Assembly (NCBI GenBank): GCA_000171835.1
Contig: ABHC01000024.1
Location: forward strand, 1-64,000
Reading direction: 5' to 3'
Source: an alpha proteobacterium BAL199
Lineage (GTDB): Bacteria; Pseudomonadota; Alphaproteobacteria; Thalassobaculales; Thalassobaculaceae
DNA: 64,000 nt
Translations under genes and position numbers: made by a program
The notes under the pieces: generated by a model
The model's database searches: none
What the model saw: only the letters and a program-made list of their open reading frames with translations
Told to the model about the DNA's origin: nothing
Shown here: positions 8,068 to 16,944 of the stretch, piece by piece
How the letters are laid out: each line of letters opens with the position of its first letter
Numbering within the stretch: position 1 is the stretch's first letter

Positions 8068-11000
8068 ATGGGTGTTCTGTCCGCAATCGGCCGCTTCCTG
8101 TTCAGCCGCACGATGGTCATTCTGATCGGCGTCCTCGCCATCAGCGTGATCATTTGGTTCGCCGGTCCCTATGTCAGCCTTTTCGATCTGGTCCCGCTGC
8201 AGTCGGTGACCGCGCGCGTCGTGACGATCGGCGGAATCATCCTGCTGTTCGTCGGCCTCGAACTCCTCCGTATCTGGCGGGTCCGCCGGCTGAACCGGAA
8301 GATGATCGAGAACCTGACGAGCAGCCAGTCGCTGACCGCCATGACCGACGGCACGGCCGACGACGACCTGGAGGTGTTGCGGCAACGCTTCGAAGACGCC
8401 ATGGCCGCGCTCAAGGAAAGCTCGGTCACCGGCCGCCATCTCTACGATCTGCCCTGGTACCTGATCATCGGCCCGCCCGGCGCCGGCAAGACCACGATCC
8501 TGCGGAATTCCGGCCTGCAGTTTCCCCTTGCCGAACGGCTCGGCGTGGAAGTCATCGAAGGTGTCGGCGGCACCCGAAGCTGCGACTGGTGGCTGACCGA
8601 CCAGGCGGTCCTGCTGGACACCGCCGGCCGCTACACCACCCAGGACATCAACGCGGCGACCGACGCGTCGACCTGGCGCGGGTTCCTGAACATCCTGAAG
8701 GAGAGCCGGCCCCGGCAGCCGGTGAACGGGGTGATCATCGCGATCAGCCTCGCCGACATCCTGGCCCAGGACGAGCGGGATCGGACCCGCACCATCGAGT
8801 CGGTGAAGGCCCGCCTGCAGGAGATCATGCGCGGCTTCGGCATCCGGATGCCGGTCTACGTGCTGTTCACCAAGGCCGACCTGGTGTCCGGGTTCACCGA
8901 GTTCTTCGAGGATCTGGAAGAGGAGGGCCGGGAGCAGGTCTGGGGCATCACCCTGCCGATGGACAAGTCCAACACCAGCTCGTCGGCGATGGCGGCGCTG
9001 CACAGCCAGATCGACGGCTTGCTGGAGCGGTTGAGCAGCCACGTGCCGCACCGGTTGAACGAGGAACGCGCGGACGAGCGCCGGCGGCAGATCTACGCCT
9101 TCCCGGAGCAGGTCGCCGGGATCCGCCCGCTGATCGAGAACTTCCTCGAAGAGGTCTTCCGGCCCAACCGCTACTCGATGCAGCCCTTGTTCCGCGGCAT
9201 GTACTTCACCAGCGGCACCCAGGAGGGCGCGCCGATCGACCGGATGAACGTCGCCTATGCGCGGGCCTTCGGATTCGATGCCGGCCAGCCACTGCCGCAC
9301 CACGGGCCGCCCAAGGCGTTCTTCATCACGCGCCTGCTGACCGACGTCATCTTCGCCGAGCGCGGCTTGGTCGGCCGCAACCGCATCGTCGAGCGGCGGA
9401 TTTTCCTGACCTACCTGGGCGCCTATGCGGCCTGCCTGCTGACGGTGCTCGGCCTGGGCGCCCTGTGGTACCGCGGACATGTCGAGGCGGAGTCGCAGGT
9501 CGTGGAGTTCAACACCGACTTCGACGCCATTGCCAAGAGCATCGCCGAGTACGACGCGAACCCCTCGCTCGTCACGGCCCTCGCTCCGCTCGACACCATG
9601 CGCCACATGCAGCAGCTGGTGCGTCGCGGGCCGATCGAGGAAAGCCTGGAGTGGATCGACCTGGATTCCGACGCCAAGCTGCGCGGCCCCATCAACGACG
9701 CCTACACCCGCCTGCTGCGACGCATCATGCTGCCGCCAATTCGGACCCGCCTGGAAGACTCGATCGGCCGCGCGGTCAAGCGCAAGGATTCCGAAGAGGT
9801 AACCGAGCTGCTGACGCTCTATCTCGGCCTTGGCGATCCGGAGAAGTTCGACCGCACAGCGCTCGAGCGCTGGATGACCCTGGAGGCGGAGCAGAGCCTG
9901 CCGCTTCGGCCCGATCTGCAGGAGGCGGTGCTGAGCCACGCCCAGGCCCTGTTGGACACCTGGCCCGGCGCACAGCCACTGAAGCCGGAGGTCATCGCCG
10001 AGGCCCGGCGGTCGTTGATGAGCGTTCCGCCGATCGAGCAGATCTTCACCACACTGGAAGCCGAGGGAAACCGCTACCCCAGCAAGGACCTGGCCGACAT
10101 CGTCGGCCTGGACGGCCTGCAGATCCTGGTGCGTCAGTCATCGGCGAGGGCCGCTCCGCAGATTCCCTACCTGTACACCGCCGACGGCTTCTACAAGATC
10201 TTCATGCGCAAGCTCCCGACCCTGGGCCGCGACCAGACCGCCGACGACTGGCTGATCGGCTCCGAGGCGCGGGCCGCCAACGAGCAGGACCTGTCCACCC
10301 TGCTGGACACCGCGACGAAACGCTACACCGAGCGCTACATCGCGGTCTGGCGCAACCTCCTCAACGACATCGACATCCGCGAACTCCGCGATATCGGCGA
10401 CGCCAACTCGGTTCTCGCCACGCTGTCGGGAACCCAGTCGCCGATCAACCGGCTGCTGGGCGTGGTCGCCGACAACACCGAGCTGCCGATCCAGGTCGGA
10501 GGCCTCGGCGGGTTGTCGGTTCCCCAGGGCGTCCCGGGTGGCGCCAAGATCGCCGGCGCGGTGTCGGCGGCGAGCTCGGCCATCGACCGCGCCGGCGCCA
10601 GCGGCGCGGCGCAGGGCAACTGGCCGGGAACACCGATCACCAGGGCGTTCTCCGACATTCTCGCCCTGGTGCGCGGCTCGAACAACCAGCGCCCCGGACT
10701 CGCCGACATCCAGCAGGAGATCATCGCGGTCTACGGGCAGATGAACGCCATCGACACCGCGTCCGACATCGGCAAGGCGTCCTACGAGGCGGTGCGGCAG
10801 CGCCTGCAGAACAAGAACCAGCGCGACGCGCTTTCGCAGATGGCGACCAGCGCGGTCTCGCAGCCGGAGCCGCTGCGCCACATTCTCGGCGAGATCCCGG
10901 GCAGCCTGTGGTCGGTGACGCTGTCCGAGGCGCGCGTCTACCTGAACGAGCAGTGGCGCCGCGACGTGGTCGGCGAGTGCACCCGCGCCGTCTTGAACCG

Positions 11001-11637
11001 CTATCCGGTGCATCGCGACGGCCGCGACGAAACCACCCTGAAGGATTTCGGGACGTTCTTCGGCCCCGGCGGCACCCTCGACGGGTTCCAGACCGCGTAC
11101 CTGGGGGAGTTCGTGGACACCACCACCCGCCCCTGGAAGAACCGGCTCGTGCAGGGCGACGGGCTGAACCTCTCGGCGCCGTTCCTGAGCGCGCTGGAGC
11201 GCGCCAGCGTCGTGCGCAGCACGTTCTTCCGCAACGGCACGCCGTCACCGGCGGTCAACTTCACGCTGAAGCCGACCTACCTCGACGCCCAGGCGGCCAG
11301 AGTGGCGATCGACACCGGGTCCCAGATCATCACCTACCGCCACGAACCGCCCCGCACCTTCAACCTGACTTGGCCGGACCCGAGCTCGGCCCAGCAGATC
11401 GCCATCACCATCACCGACACCAACGGCAATTCCAGCAGCATCCAGACCGCCGGGCCGTGGGCTTGGTTCCGCTTGTTCGACCAGTTGAAGCTCCAAAGGA
11501 CCGGTCTGGCCGACAAGTTCGTGCTGCCTATCGAGATCCGCGGGCGCAAGGCCACCTTCGAGCTGAACGCCGACAGCATCACGAACCCGTTCGAGCTTCC
11601 GGAGTTGAGCGAGTTCCGCTGCCAGCCGGGCTTGTGA
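8068..11637 (+). CDS. tssM: T6SS inner-membrane ATPase-like protein TssM (IcmF)
   Basis: 1,189 aa, normal length. The start is the ATG at 8068, nine bases after tssL. Two N-terminal transmembrane helices (around residues 10-30 and 45-65) precede a cytoplasmic NTPase domain with an intact Walker A, GPPGAGKTTIL, and LLDTAGRYTTQ as Walker B region. A third transmembrane helix lies near residue 450 (YLGAYAACLLTVLGLGALW). The rest is the large periplasmic IcmF domain and the C-terminal beta domain that binds TssJ. It is complete up to its TGA. Prophage sequence begins immediately after the stop. Confidence 0.95.
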   Translation: MGVLSAIGRFLFSRTMVILIGVLAISVIIWFAGPYVSLFDLVPLQSVTARVVTIGGIILLFVGLELLRIWRVRRLNRKMIENLTSSQSLTAMTDGTADDDLEVLRQRFEDAMAALKESSVTGRHLYDLPWYLIIGPPGAGKTTILRNSGLQFPLAERLGVEVIEGVGGTRSCDWWLTDQAVLLDTAGRYTTQDINAATDASTWRGFLNILKESRPRQPVNGVIIAISLADILAQDERDRTRTIESVKARLQEIMRGFGIRMPVYVLFTKADLVSGFTEFFEDLEEEGREQVWGITLPMDKSNTSSSAMAALHSQIDGLLERLSSHVPHRLNEERADERRRQIYAFPEQVAGIRPLIENFLEEVFRPNRYSMQPLFRGMYFTSGTQEGAPIDRMNVAYARAFGFDAGQPLPHHGPPKAFFITRLLTDVIFAERGLVGRNRIVERRIFLTYLGAYAACLLTVLGLGALWYRGHVEAESQVVEFNTDFDAIAKSIAEYDANPSLVTALAPLDTMRHMQQLVRRGPIEESLEWIDLDSDAKLRGPINDAYTRLLRRIMLPPIRTRLEDSIGRAVKRKDSEEVTELLTLYLGLGDPEKFDRTALERWMTLEAEQSLPLRPDLQEAVLSHAQALLDTWPGAQPLKPEVIAEARRSLMSVPPIEQIFTTLEAEGNRYPSKDLADIVGLDGLQILVRQSSARAAPQIPYLYTADGFYKIFMRKLPTLGRDQTADDWLIGSEARAANEQDLSTLLDTATKRYTERYIAVWRNLLNDIDIRELRDIGDANSVLATLSGTQSPINRLLGVVADNTELPIQVGGLGGLSVPQGVPGGAKIAGAVSAASSAIDRAGASGAAQGNWPGTPITRAFSDILALVRGSNNQRPGLADIQQEIIAVYGQMNAIDTASDIGKASYEAVRQRLQNKNQRDALSQMATSAVSQPEPLRHILGEIPGSLWSVTLSEARVYLNEQWRRDVVGECTRAVLNRYPVHRDGRDETTLKDFGTFFGPGGTLDGFQTAYLGEFVDTTTRPWKNRLVQGDGLNLSAPFLSALERASVVRSTFFRNGTPSPAVNFTLKPTYLDAQAARVAIDTGSQIITYRHEPPRTFNLTWPDPSSAQQIAITITDTNGNSSSIQTAGPWAWFRLFDQLKLQRTGLADKFVLPIEIRGRKATFELNADSITNPFELPELSEFRCQPGL

Positions 11638-13495
11638 CGACAGGTGTGGATGGCGTGGTCTTGGTTTGCGTCACCGGCAGTGCCGCGGCGCGGGCATTGA
11701 GCGACAGCCCCATGGCAATCAGGCCGCGCAAAGCGGCGTAGGCGTAGACCCGTGTGTCCAGCGCCTCGTTGCGCCGGCCGTCCGGCTTCCACCAGGTGCA
11801 CTGCGGGAACCCCTTCACGTAGCGGGTGCGCACGCGCTCGGCGGTCAGCTGCTCGAACCACGCCGCGTCTCGTTCCAGCGGGAAGTGGCACGACCCGGCT
11901 CCCGGTGGCACGACCTTGAGCCGGGCATAGACAGCCTACTTGGCTGCATCGACACCGATGGCGAACAGGTTAACCTTGCCCTTGTTGGCCCGGCTCGGCC
12001 GACGCGGCCAGATCGGTCTGGCACCCGCCATGCCCTTGATCGCCCAGATGCGGCGTCGCTCCTTGCCCCGGCAGAAGGCGTAGGCCGCCAAAGTGTGGTG
12101 GCCGCCGGTGTCGATACAGGCGGCGTCGATGGCGACACCGCCGGGCAGCGTCGCGTGCGGCAGACGCCGCGCCAGCACCGCATCGAGGTCGTCCCAGACC
12201 CTGCTGCCGGCCGGATCGCCCCACAGCACCATGGTGTCGAGCGACCAGCTCTCCTCGTCCCGGCCCCAGCCGACTATCTCCAGTTCCAGGCGATAGTCCT
12301 GCACGTCGATGCCGCAGGTGACCACCGCGACCTCGGCCGGCACCGCAGTGCCCCAGTTTTCGCGGCGGAGCATCAGGCCATCGGCGTCGAGCCGCTCGCC
12401 GTCGCGCTCCTCCCAGGTCTCCGCCAGCTTGGTGTTGACCCAGACCTTGAGGCGGACCGGGTCCTCCCGGGCGGCGGCGTGCTCGGCGGCGATCTCCGCC
12501 CACGACACCCACGGGCTGTAGAGGCTGGAAAGATGATAGCCAGCCGTTCGCCCGTCACCGGGCGCCGTCGCCTGCCACGCTCCGGCGGCGAGCAACGCGG
12601 GCTTGCGGTGCTCAGGGTGCCGGGTGCCGCACGTCGGGCAATGCCAGGCCGCCTCGTTGATCTGGCCTCCCGGCCAGCGGATGTCCCGCCACAGGATCTG
12701 ATGGCGCTCGCCGCAGCCGTCGCAGGGCACGGCGAACACGCGCCGGTCGCTCTCCAGGTACGCCGCCTCGATCCGGCTGAACCCCTTCAGTGTCGGCGTC
12801 GACACCATCAGGATCTTGCGGTTCAGGAAGGTTGCGGCACGCTGGATCGCCAGTGCAACCGGATCGCCTTCCCCATCGGCATCGCCCGGATAGCCGTCGA
12901 CCTCGTCGAGAAACAGATAGCGCACCGGCATCGAGCGCAGGCCGACCGCCGAGTTGGCGCCGGTCAGGATCAGCACCCCGCCCGGAAACTCCTTCATCAG
13001 CACCGTGTTGCCGCTATCGCGCGAGCGCGGATCGCGGACCCGGGCGGCCAGATCCGGGCTCGCCTCGATCAGCGCATCGACGCGCTGCTTGGAGACGCGC
13101 TTGGCGCCCTCGACCGTCGGCTGCACCAGCAGCAGCGGGCCCGGGGCGTGATGGATCACATAGCCGAGCCAGTTGAGCCCCGCCTCGGTACCGCCGAGCT
13201 GGGCGCCCTTCATGAACACCACCCGCTCGACCGCGGACGACGGCGACAGGTCGTCCATGACGGCGCGCAGATAGGGCGTGCGCTCGGTGCGCCAGGCACC
13301 GGGCTCGGCCGACGCCACCGAGGTCAGCCGGCGATGCCGATCGGCCCACCCCGAGACGGTCAGGTCCGGGTTCGGTGCCAGGCCCTGGAACCAGGCCGCG
13401 AGCACCGCGTCGCCGCCATCGTAGCCGTGCTCGTCCGACCGGTCAGTCGATGGCGAGCCTCGGCTCGGCAAGCGTTGCGAGGTGCTGGCGGACAT
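11579..13495 (-). pseudogene. Phage terminase large subunit (GpA family), amber-interrupted
   Basis: GpA-type terminase: an N-terminal ATPase (VFMKGAQLGGTEAGLNWLGY as Walker A region, YLFLDEVDGYP as Walker B), a zinc-ribbon-like CDGCGERH...CPTCGTRH pair, then a nuclease domain (CGIDVQDYRLELEIVGWG). Reading is broken at 11,936-11,938 by a TAG right after FAIGVDAAK. In the same frame the expected continuation follows (AVYARLKVVPPGAG, CHFPLERDAAWFEQLTAE, RRNEALDTRVYAYAAL). One nonsense change therefore removes the last ~90 residues. The read-through frame runs past the prophage edge and 59 bases into the antisense of tssM before stopping, so the native C-terminus has also been replaced at the junction. 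It overlaps the small subunit start by 53 bases. Confidence 0.85.
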
Positions 13496-13982
13496 GGTTC
13501 TCCAGGACGCGGCGCAGGAGCCCGGCTTCCACCCCGAGATCAGCCGCCATCAGGCCGGCGACCCGGGCCGGCCAGTGCCCCCAGGCGTCGCGCTCCGTCC
13601 GTGCCAGTGCGAACACCTGGCCGACCACCCGCGCCCGGTCGATCAACTCGCCCTTCATCTTCTGCAGGCGTACCCGGCGTTCCTGCGCCTTCAGCACCTC
13701 GTTGGCGGTCCGCGCCTGCATGAACGTCGTCGCACCGGCCGTTGGCTGGCCCGCTTCGGCGAGGGTGTCGCGGACGCCGGCTATAGCGGTGGCCGGAACC
13801 GATTTGGTGTTCCCGCGCGCCATCGCCGGGTCGGTCGACGATGACCAGCGCGCGTCCGAGCCGGCGGCGTCGATTGATCCGTCTTCATGCAGCACCAGGC
13901 GCCCGCTGGTCCGCGCCTTCTGCACCGCACCCCGCGACACACCACGGTGAGCCGCGTACTGACGCTCGCTCAGCCCCTGCAT
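13443..13982 (-). CDS. Phage terminase small subunit-like protein
   Basis: 179 aa. The N-terminal helix-turn-helix (LSERQYAAHRGVSRGAVQKARTSG) is of the Nu1/DNA-packaging type, followed by a linker and a long helical segment (LKAQERRVRLQKMKGELIDRARV). The small subunit recognises viral DNA and delivers it to the large subunit. It lies directly upstream of the large-subunit gene and overlaps it. The gene is intact, but its partner is broken. Confidence 0.8.
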   Translation of the reverse strand: MQGLSERQYAAHRGVSRGAVQKARTSGRLVLHEDGSIDAAGSDARWSSSTDPAMARGNTKSVPATAIAGVRDTLAEAGQPTAGATTFMQARTANEVLKAQERRVRLQKMKGELIDRARVVGQVFALARTERDAWGHWPARVAGLMAADLGVEAGLLRRVLENHVRQHLATLAEPRLAID

Positions 13983-14080
13983 GGGAAGCGCTGATTAGTG
14001 TTCGAAATCATGATCTTATCGACTTGATACGGACTTCGATCAGAGCCTTTATGACGTCACCAGCAAGGACGGAGGCAGCC

Positions 14081-14302
14081 ATGATCAAGACCCGGAACAA
14101 GCCGCAAGCCATCGACGCTTTCATCGCCGCCAAGGCCGAGATCGACGCGATGCTCGACCGACTGAAGAGCCTGAGCGACGACCATTTTGGCTACGCGCCC
14201 GACGACATCAACTGGGGCCATGTCGGAACGCTCGCCCACTACGCTGAACTTCTGAACCGCATCACCGACGCCGCTTTCAAGGAGGGCGAACACGCCGAGT
14301 GA
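14081..14302 (+). CDS. Small phage protein, 73 aa, unknown function
   Basis: I do not recognise a domain. The protein is acidic and helical (AIDAFIAAKAEIDAMLDRLKSL). The start at 14,081 is set by GGAGG five bases upstream; an ATG ten codons earlier lacks such a site. A truncated, near-identical copy lies at the other end of the prophage (33,876-33,926), inside the large inverted repeat. Confidence 0.6.
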   Translation: MIKTRNKPQAIDAFIAAKAEIDAMLDRLKSLSDDHFGYAPDDINWGHVGTLAHYAELLNRITDAAFKEGEHAE

Positions 14303-14399
14303 ACCCGGCTACCGCCCGAACTCCGGCCGCGCCATGCCGCGCGGCTTGGGGTCGTAGAAGGGCCGCGACCGGCGCGGTCCCGACCAAGGAGACGACCCC

Positions 14400-14972
14400 A
14401 TGACCAAGCTCACTGACACACAAGCCGCAATCCTCCGCGCCGCCGCTGAGCGCGAGGGCCACAACGTCCTGCCGCTTCCCGGCTCCCTGCGCGGAGGTGC
14501 TGCCGCCAAGGTGGTGGATACCATGATCGCCAAAGGCCTCGTCGAGGAGGTCGATGCCGACCTCCGCATAGGGGAGCCTGTCTGGCGCGAGACCGGCAAC
14601 GGACATGGCACCACACTGATCGCGACCCAGACCGGACTGGCAGCCATCGGCATTGCGCCGGATAGCGCCGACAGCGCGCCGACGGGCGCCACTGAGGCGC
14701 CGGCCGAGGACGCCGCGACGGAAGCCGCGGCCGCGACGAAGCCCGCGTCCAAGCCGCGAACACCGCGCGAGGGCAGCAAGCAGGCCCAGCTGATCGCCAT
14801 GCTGGGGCGTCCCGAAGGCGCCACCATCCCCGAGATCGCCGAGACCCTCGAATGGCAAGCTCACACGGTCAGGGGTGCTATCGCCGGCGCGCTGAAGAAG
14901 AAGCTCGGTCTCGACGTGACGTCGGAGAAGATCGATGGTCGCGGGCGGGTTTACCGCTTGCCGCCAGCCTGA
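14400..14972 (+). CDS. DUF3489 domain protein, copy 1
   Basis: 190 aa. The N-terminal part (TDTQAAILRAAAEREGHNVL) and the C-terminal winged-helix-like DUF3489 region (KQAQLIAMLGRPEGATIPEI, then WQAHTVRGAIAGALKKKLGL) are joined by an Ala/Thr-rich linker. DUF3489 proteins are common in alphaproteobacterial prophages and probably bind DNA; no enzymatic role is known. GGAGACGACCCC precedes the ATG. It converges with the DUF7220 gene over a terminator hairpin. The second copy is at 33,206-33,778. Confidence 0.75.
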   Translation: MTKLTDTQAAILRAAAEREGHNVLPLPGSLRGGAAAKVVDTMIAKGLVEEVDADLRIGEPVWRETGNGHGTTLIATQTGLAAIGIAPDSADSAPTGATEAPAEDAATEAAAATKPASKPRTPREGSKQAQLIAMLGRPEGATIPEIAETLEWQAHTVRGAIAGALKKKLGLDVTSEKIDGRGRVYRLPPA

Positions 14973-14995
14973 CCCAGCGACAGCTGCCAATCGTG

Positions 14996-15026
14996 GAGAC
15001 CGCCGTCCTTCGGGGGCGGCGGTCTC
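14996..15026. terminator. Bidirectional hairpin terminator, copy 1
   Basis: A perfect 10-bp stem (GAGACCGCCG / CGGCGGTCTC) with an 11-base loop sits exactly between two convergent stops. The same hairpin is kept in the other repeat copy. There is no T-run, so it may act with Rho. Confidence 0.6.
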
Positions 15027-15251
15027 TCATTGGGCGCCGCGCACCCGGACCATCTCGAACAGTCGCCGCAGCGCGTAGCCGCGCAACAGCGACACCCCCA
15101 CGAAGGCGAGGCCGATGGTCATGTGCTCGGCAAGCCCCGTCTCGATCCCGAACCACGGGAACACGACGATCTGCGTGGCGATGGCCAGCAGGTAGCCGAC
15201 CACAACGTTCGTCGCGGCTTCGATCATCGACATGACACGCGACTGCTTCAT
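15027..15251 (-). CDS. DUF7220 small membrane protein, copy 1
   Basis: 74 aa with two transmembrane helices (VVVGYLLAIATQIVVFPWFG and a GLAFVGVSLLRGYALRRLFE segment). The start MKQSRVMSMIEA and the spacing match DUF7220, a phage- and plasmid-borne family of unknown role. It overlaps the methyltransferase stop by four bases. The copy at 32,927-33,151 differs by a single residue (Thr to Met at position 14). Confidence 0.75.
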   Translation of the reverse strand: MKQSRVMSMIEAATNVVVGYLLAIATQIVVFPWFGIETGLAEHMTIGLAFVGVSLLRGYALRRLFEMVRVRGAQ

Positions 15252-16567
15252 GCTACCGCTTCCTCGTTCTTTACGGCCTCGCCAAGTCGGTCGAGCTTCA
15301 TCTCGGCGAAGGTCCTACCGTCACCGTCCAGGACAGCGTCGCGGTCGGTCTCAGCCTGCCAGCGCTCTACGGCGACATCGACATAGGCCGGGCTGATCTC
15401 CATAGCGAAGACGCGCCGGCCATTGGCCTCGCCCGCCATGATCTGCGAGCCGGAGCCAGAGAACGGCTCGTAGCAGAGCCCGCCGCGCGCCACGTGCTGG
15501 CGCATCGGGATCCCGAAGGCGTCGAGCGGCTTCGGCGTCGGATGGTCGGGCCGCTCGTCCTTCGCGAAGCTCGGCAGCTCCCAGGTCGACGCCAATGTCT
15601 CGTCCGCCACCTTCGGCGGCCGGTTCGGCCGGCGCCAGCCCATGAAGCACGGCTCGTGTTTCCACAGGTAATGGGACCGGGTCAGCACGCCGCGATCCTT
15701 CACCCAGATGATCTGCTGATGCACGAAGGCGCCGGCCTTCTCCCAGCATGCCTCCAGCATCGCCTGGCGGCGCGAAGCGTGCCAGCAGTACCAAGCCGCG
15801 TCCTCGGCGATGGCTTCGGCCACGGCCGCCGCGATGAAGCCGTCGTAGAGGTCGGAGCCCTGGCTGCTGTCGTCCCACGTCACGCCGTAGGAGTGCGACC
15901 AGTCCTTGTTCCGCGTCGGATGGTTCGAGCCGTCGTAGTCGACCAGATAGGGCGGGTCGGTCGCGAACAGCACCGCCCGCTCGCCGTTCATCAGGCGCCG
16001 AACGTCCTCGGGCTTCGTGCTGTCGCCGCAAAGCAGCCGATGGTCGCCGAGGATCCAGAGGTCGCCTGTCCGCGATACCGGATTGCGCGGCGGCTCCGGC
16101 ACCACGACCGGCGGAGTGCCTGCTTCCGACTCCGTCCCGCCATCTTCGTCGAGCGCCAGCAGACGATCGAGTTCGCCATCCTCGAAGCCAACCAGCGACA
16201 GGTCGAAGTCTTCTGCCACCAGTTCCTTCAGCTCGCCGGCAAGCAGCGCCTCGTCCCAGCCGCCAAGTTCTGTCAGCCGGTTGTCGGCGATGCGGTAAGC
16301 CTGACGCTGCGCCGGGGTCAGGTGATCCAGAACGATCACCGGCACCGCTTCGAGCCCGAGCTTGCGAGCCGCCAGCACCCGGCCGTGGCCGGCGATGATC
16401 TCGCCGCTTCCGGCGACCAGCACCGGCACGGTCCAGCCGAACTCCGCCATGCTGCCGGCGATCTTCGCCACCTGACCGTCGTCGTGGATCCTGGCGTTGC
16501 GGGCATAGGGCAGCAGCCGTCCGATCGGCCAGGACGCAACCTGGTCGGGCGCGAAGCTGAGCGACAT
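15248..16567 (-). CDS. ParB-like domain / DNA methyltransferase fusion
   Basis: 439 aa. Residues ~10-100 form a ParB/Srx-like domain (PVLVAGSGEIIAGHGRVLAA, ITDNRL-like IADNRLTELGGW). Residues ~165-430 form an adenine/cytosine-N4 methyltransferase with the catalytic DPPY motif first (FATDPPYLVDYDG) and the AdoMet motif later (YEPFSGSGSQIMAGE), which is the beta-class order. Such fusions are frequent in alphaproteobacterial prophages and probably protect phage DNA or mark it for packaging. A C-terminal fragment of a second copy is at 32,021-32,359. It is the last gene of the leftward prophage operon before DUF7220. Confidence 0.9.
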   Translation of the reverse strand: MSLSFAPDQVASWPIGRLLPYARNARIHDDGQVAKIAGSMAEFGWTVPVLVAGSGEIIAGHGRVLAARKLGLEAVPVIVLDHLTPAQRQAYRIADNRLTELGGWDEALLAGELKELVAEDFDLSLVGFEDGELDRLLALDEDGGTESEAGTPPVVVPEPPRNPVSRTGDLWILGDHRLLCGDSTKPEDVRRLMNGERAVLFATDPPYLVDYDGSNHPTRNKDWSHSYGVTWDDSSQGSDLYDGFIAAAVAEAIAEDAAWYCWHASRRQAMLEACWEKAGAFVHQQIIWVKDRGVLTRSHYLWKHEPCFMGWRRPNRPPKVADETLASTWELPSFAKDERPDHPTPKPLDAFGIPMRQHVARGGLCYEPFSGSGSQIMAGEANGRRVFAMEISPAYVDVAVERWQAETDRDAVLDGDGRTFAEMKLDRLGEAVKNEEAVA

Positions 16568-16606
16568 AATGGCAAAGACCTCGGTCGAGCGGAGGGTGGA
16601 TGCCGG

Positions 16607-16662
16607 GGTGGCTTCCAGGTGGAGTCCACGAGGTGGATTCCAGGTGGACTCCGGAAGCCACC
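16607..16662. repeat. Nested inverted repeat built from GGTGGC/GTGGA words
   Basis: Outer arms GGTGGCTTCC (16,607-16,616) and GGAAGCCACC (16,653-16,662) pair over 10 bp. Inner arms GGAGTCCAC (16,621-16,629) and GTGGACTCC (16,644-16,652) pair over 9 bp around a 14-base loop. The AGGTGGA word recurs three times, and related words (TGGCTTCCAAATGGA) recur near 16,707. It could be an operator or replication structure. Confidence 0.65.
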
Positions 16663-16875
16663 CTGAAGTCCAGTTTAGTCCATTGATATCACGTGGATAT
16701 TCTGGCTCGGCGGGTGGCTTCCAAATGGATTGGCTTCCCAGTTTTCGGCTCTGACGCTAGCGATCCGCCGCGGTGCGCGCGTCCCCCACGAGAAATACAA
16801 CCGGGAGGAACCATTCTTCGGTCCCCGGCGGCGTCATCTCGATGACAGATCCAATATAAGAGATCGCAGAATCGA

Positions 16876-16942
16876 TGTCTTAGCAAAAAGTGTCTCACGA
16901 GGTTTTAAGTAATATCAATGAGTTGATGATGGTTTTCCACTG
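16876..16942. repeat. Direct repeat A flanking the tail-gene pair
   Basis: Contains TGTCTTAGC and, 15 bases on, TGTCTCAC, then AGGTT and CAAT-AGTT blocks. The same blocks in the same order and spacing recur at 17,819-17,885. The two copies bracket the 69-aa and gpZ-like genes. Confidence 0.6.
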
Positions 16943-16944
16943 AG

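Larger units (their letters stand above)
14255..15251. repeat. Large inverted repeat, left copy (~1 kb)
   Basis: This stretch, covering the end of the 73-aa gene, DUF3489 and DUF7220 genes, recurs as reverse complement at 32,927-33,923. Both copies are 997 bases with no net length change. Protein-level differences (for example about a dozen in the DUF3489 protein) show the copies have diverged, so the duplication is not recent. Confidence 0.85.
16568..16944. other. Gene-free gap upstream of the methyltransferase
   Basis: 377 bases without a supportable gene. The left half holds a strong nested hairpin (16,607-16,662). The right half is AT-richer than its surroundings and holds one copy of a ~67-base direct repeat (16,876-16,942). 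The methyltransferase promoter may lie here. Short open frames on both strands show no coding character. Confidence 0.6.

Noticed and set aside
8056-9939. 627-aa minus-strand frame opposite tssM
   Set aside because: Composition typical of an antisense shadow; tssM motifs on the plus strand are decisive.
16607-16720. CRISPR-like array
   Set aside because: The repeated GTGGA words have no regular spacers and form hairpins instead; no cas gene is present.
16689-16898. 69-aa minus-strand frame in the methyltransferase leader
   Set aside because: No start signal, no domain, and it overlaps the repeat; looks non-coding.
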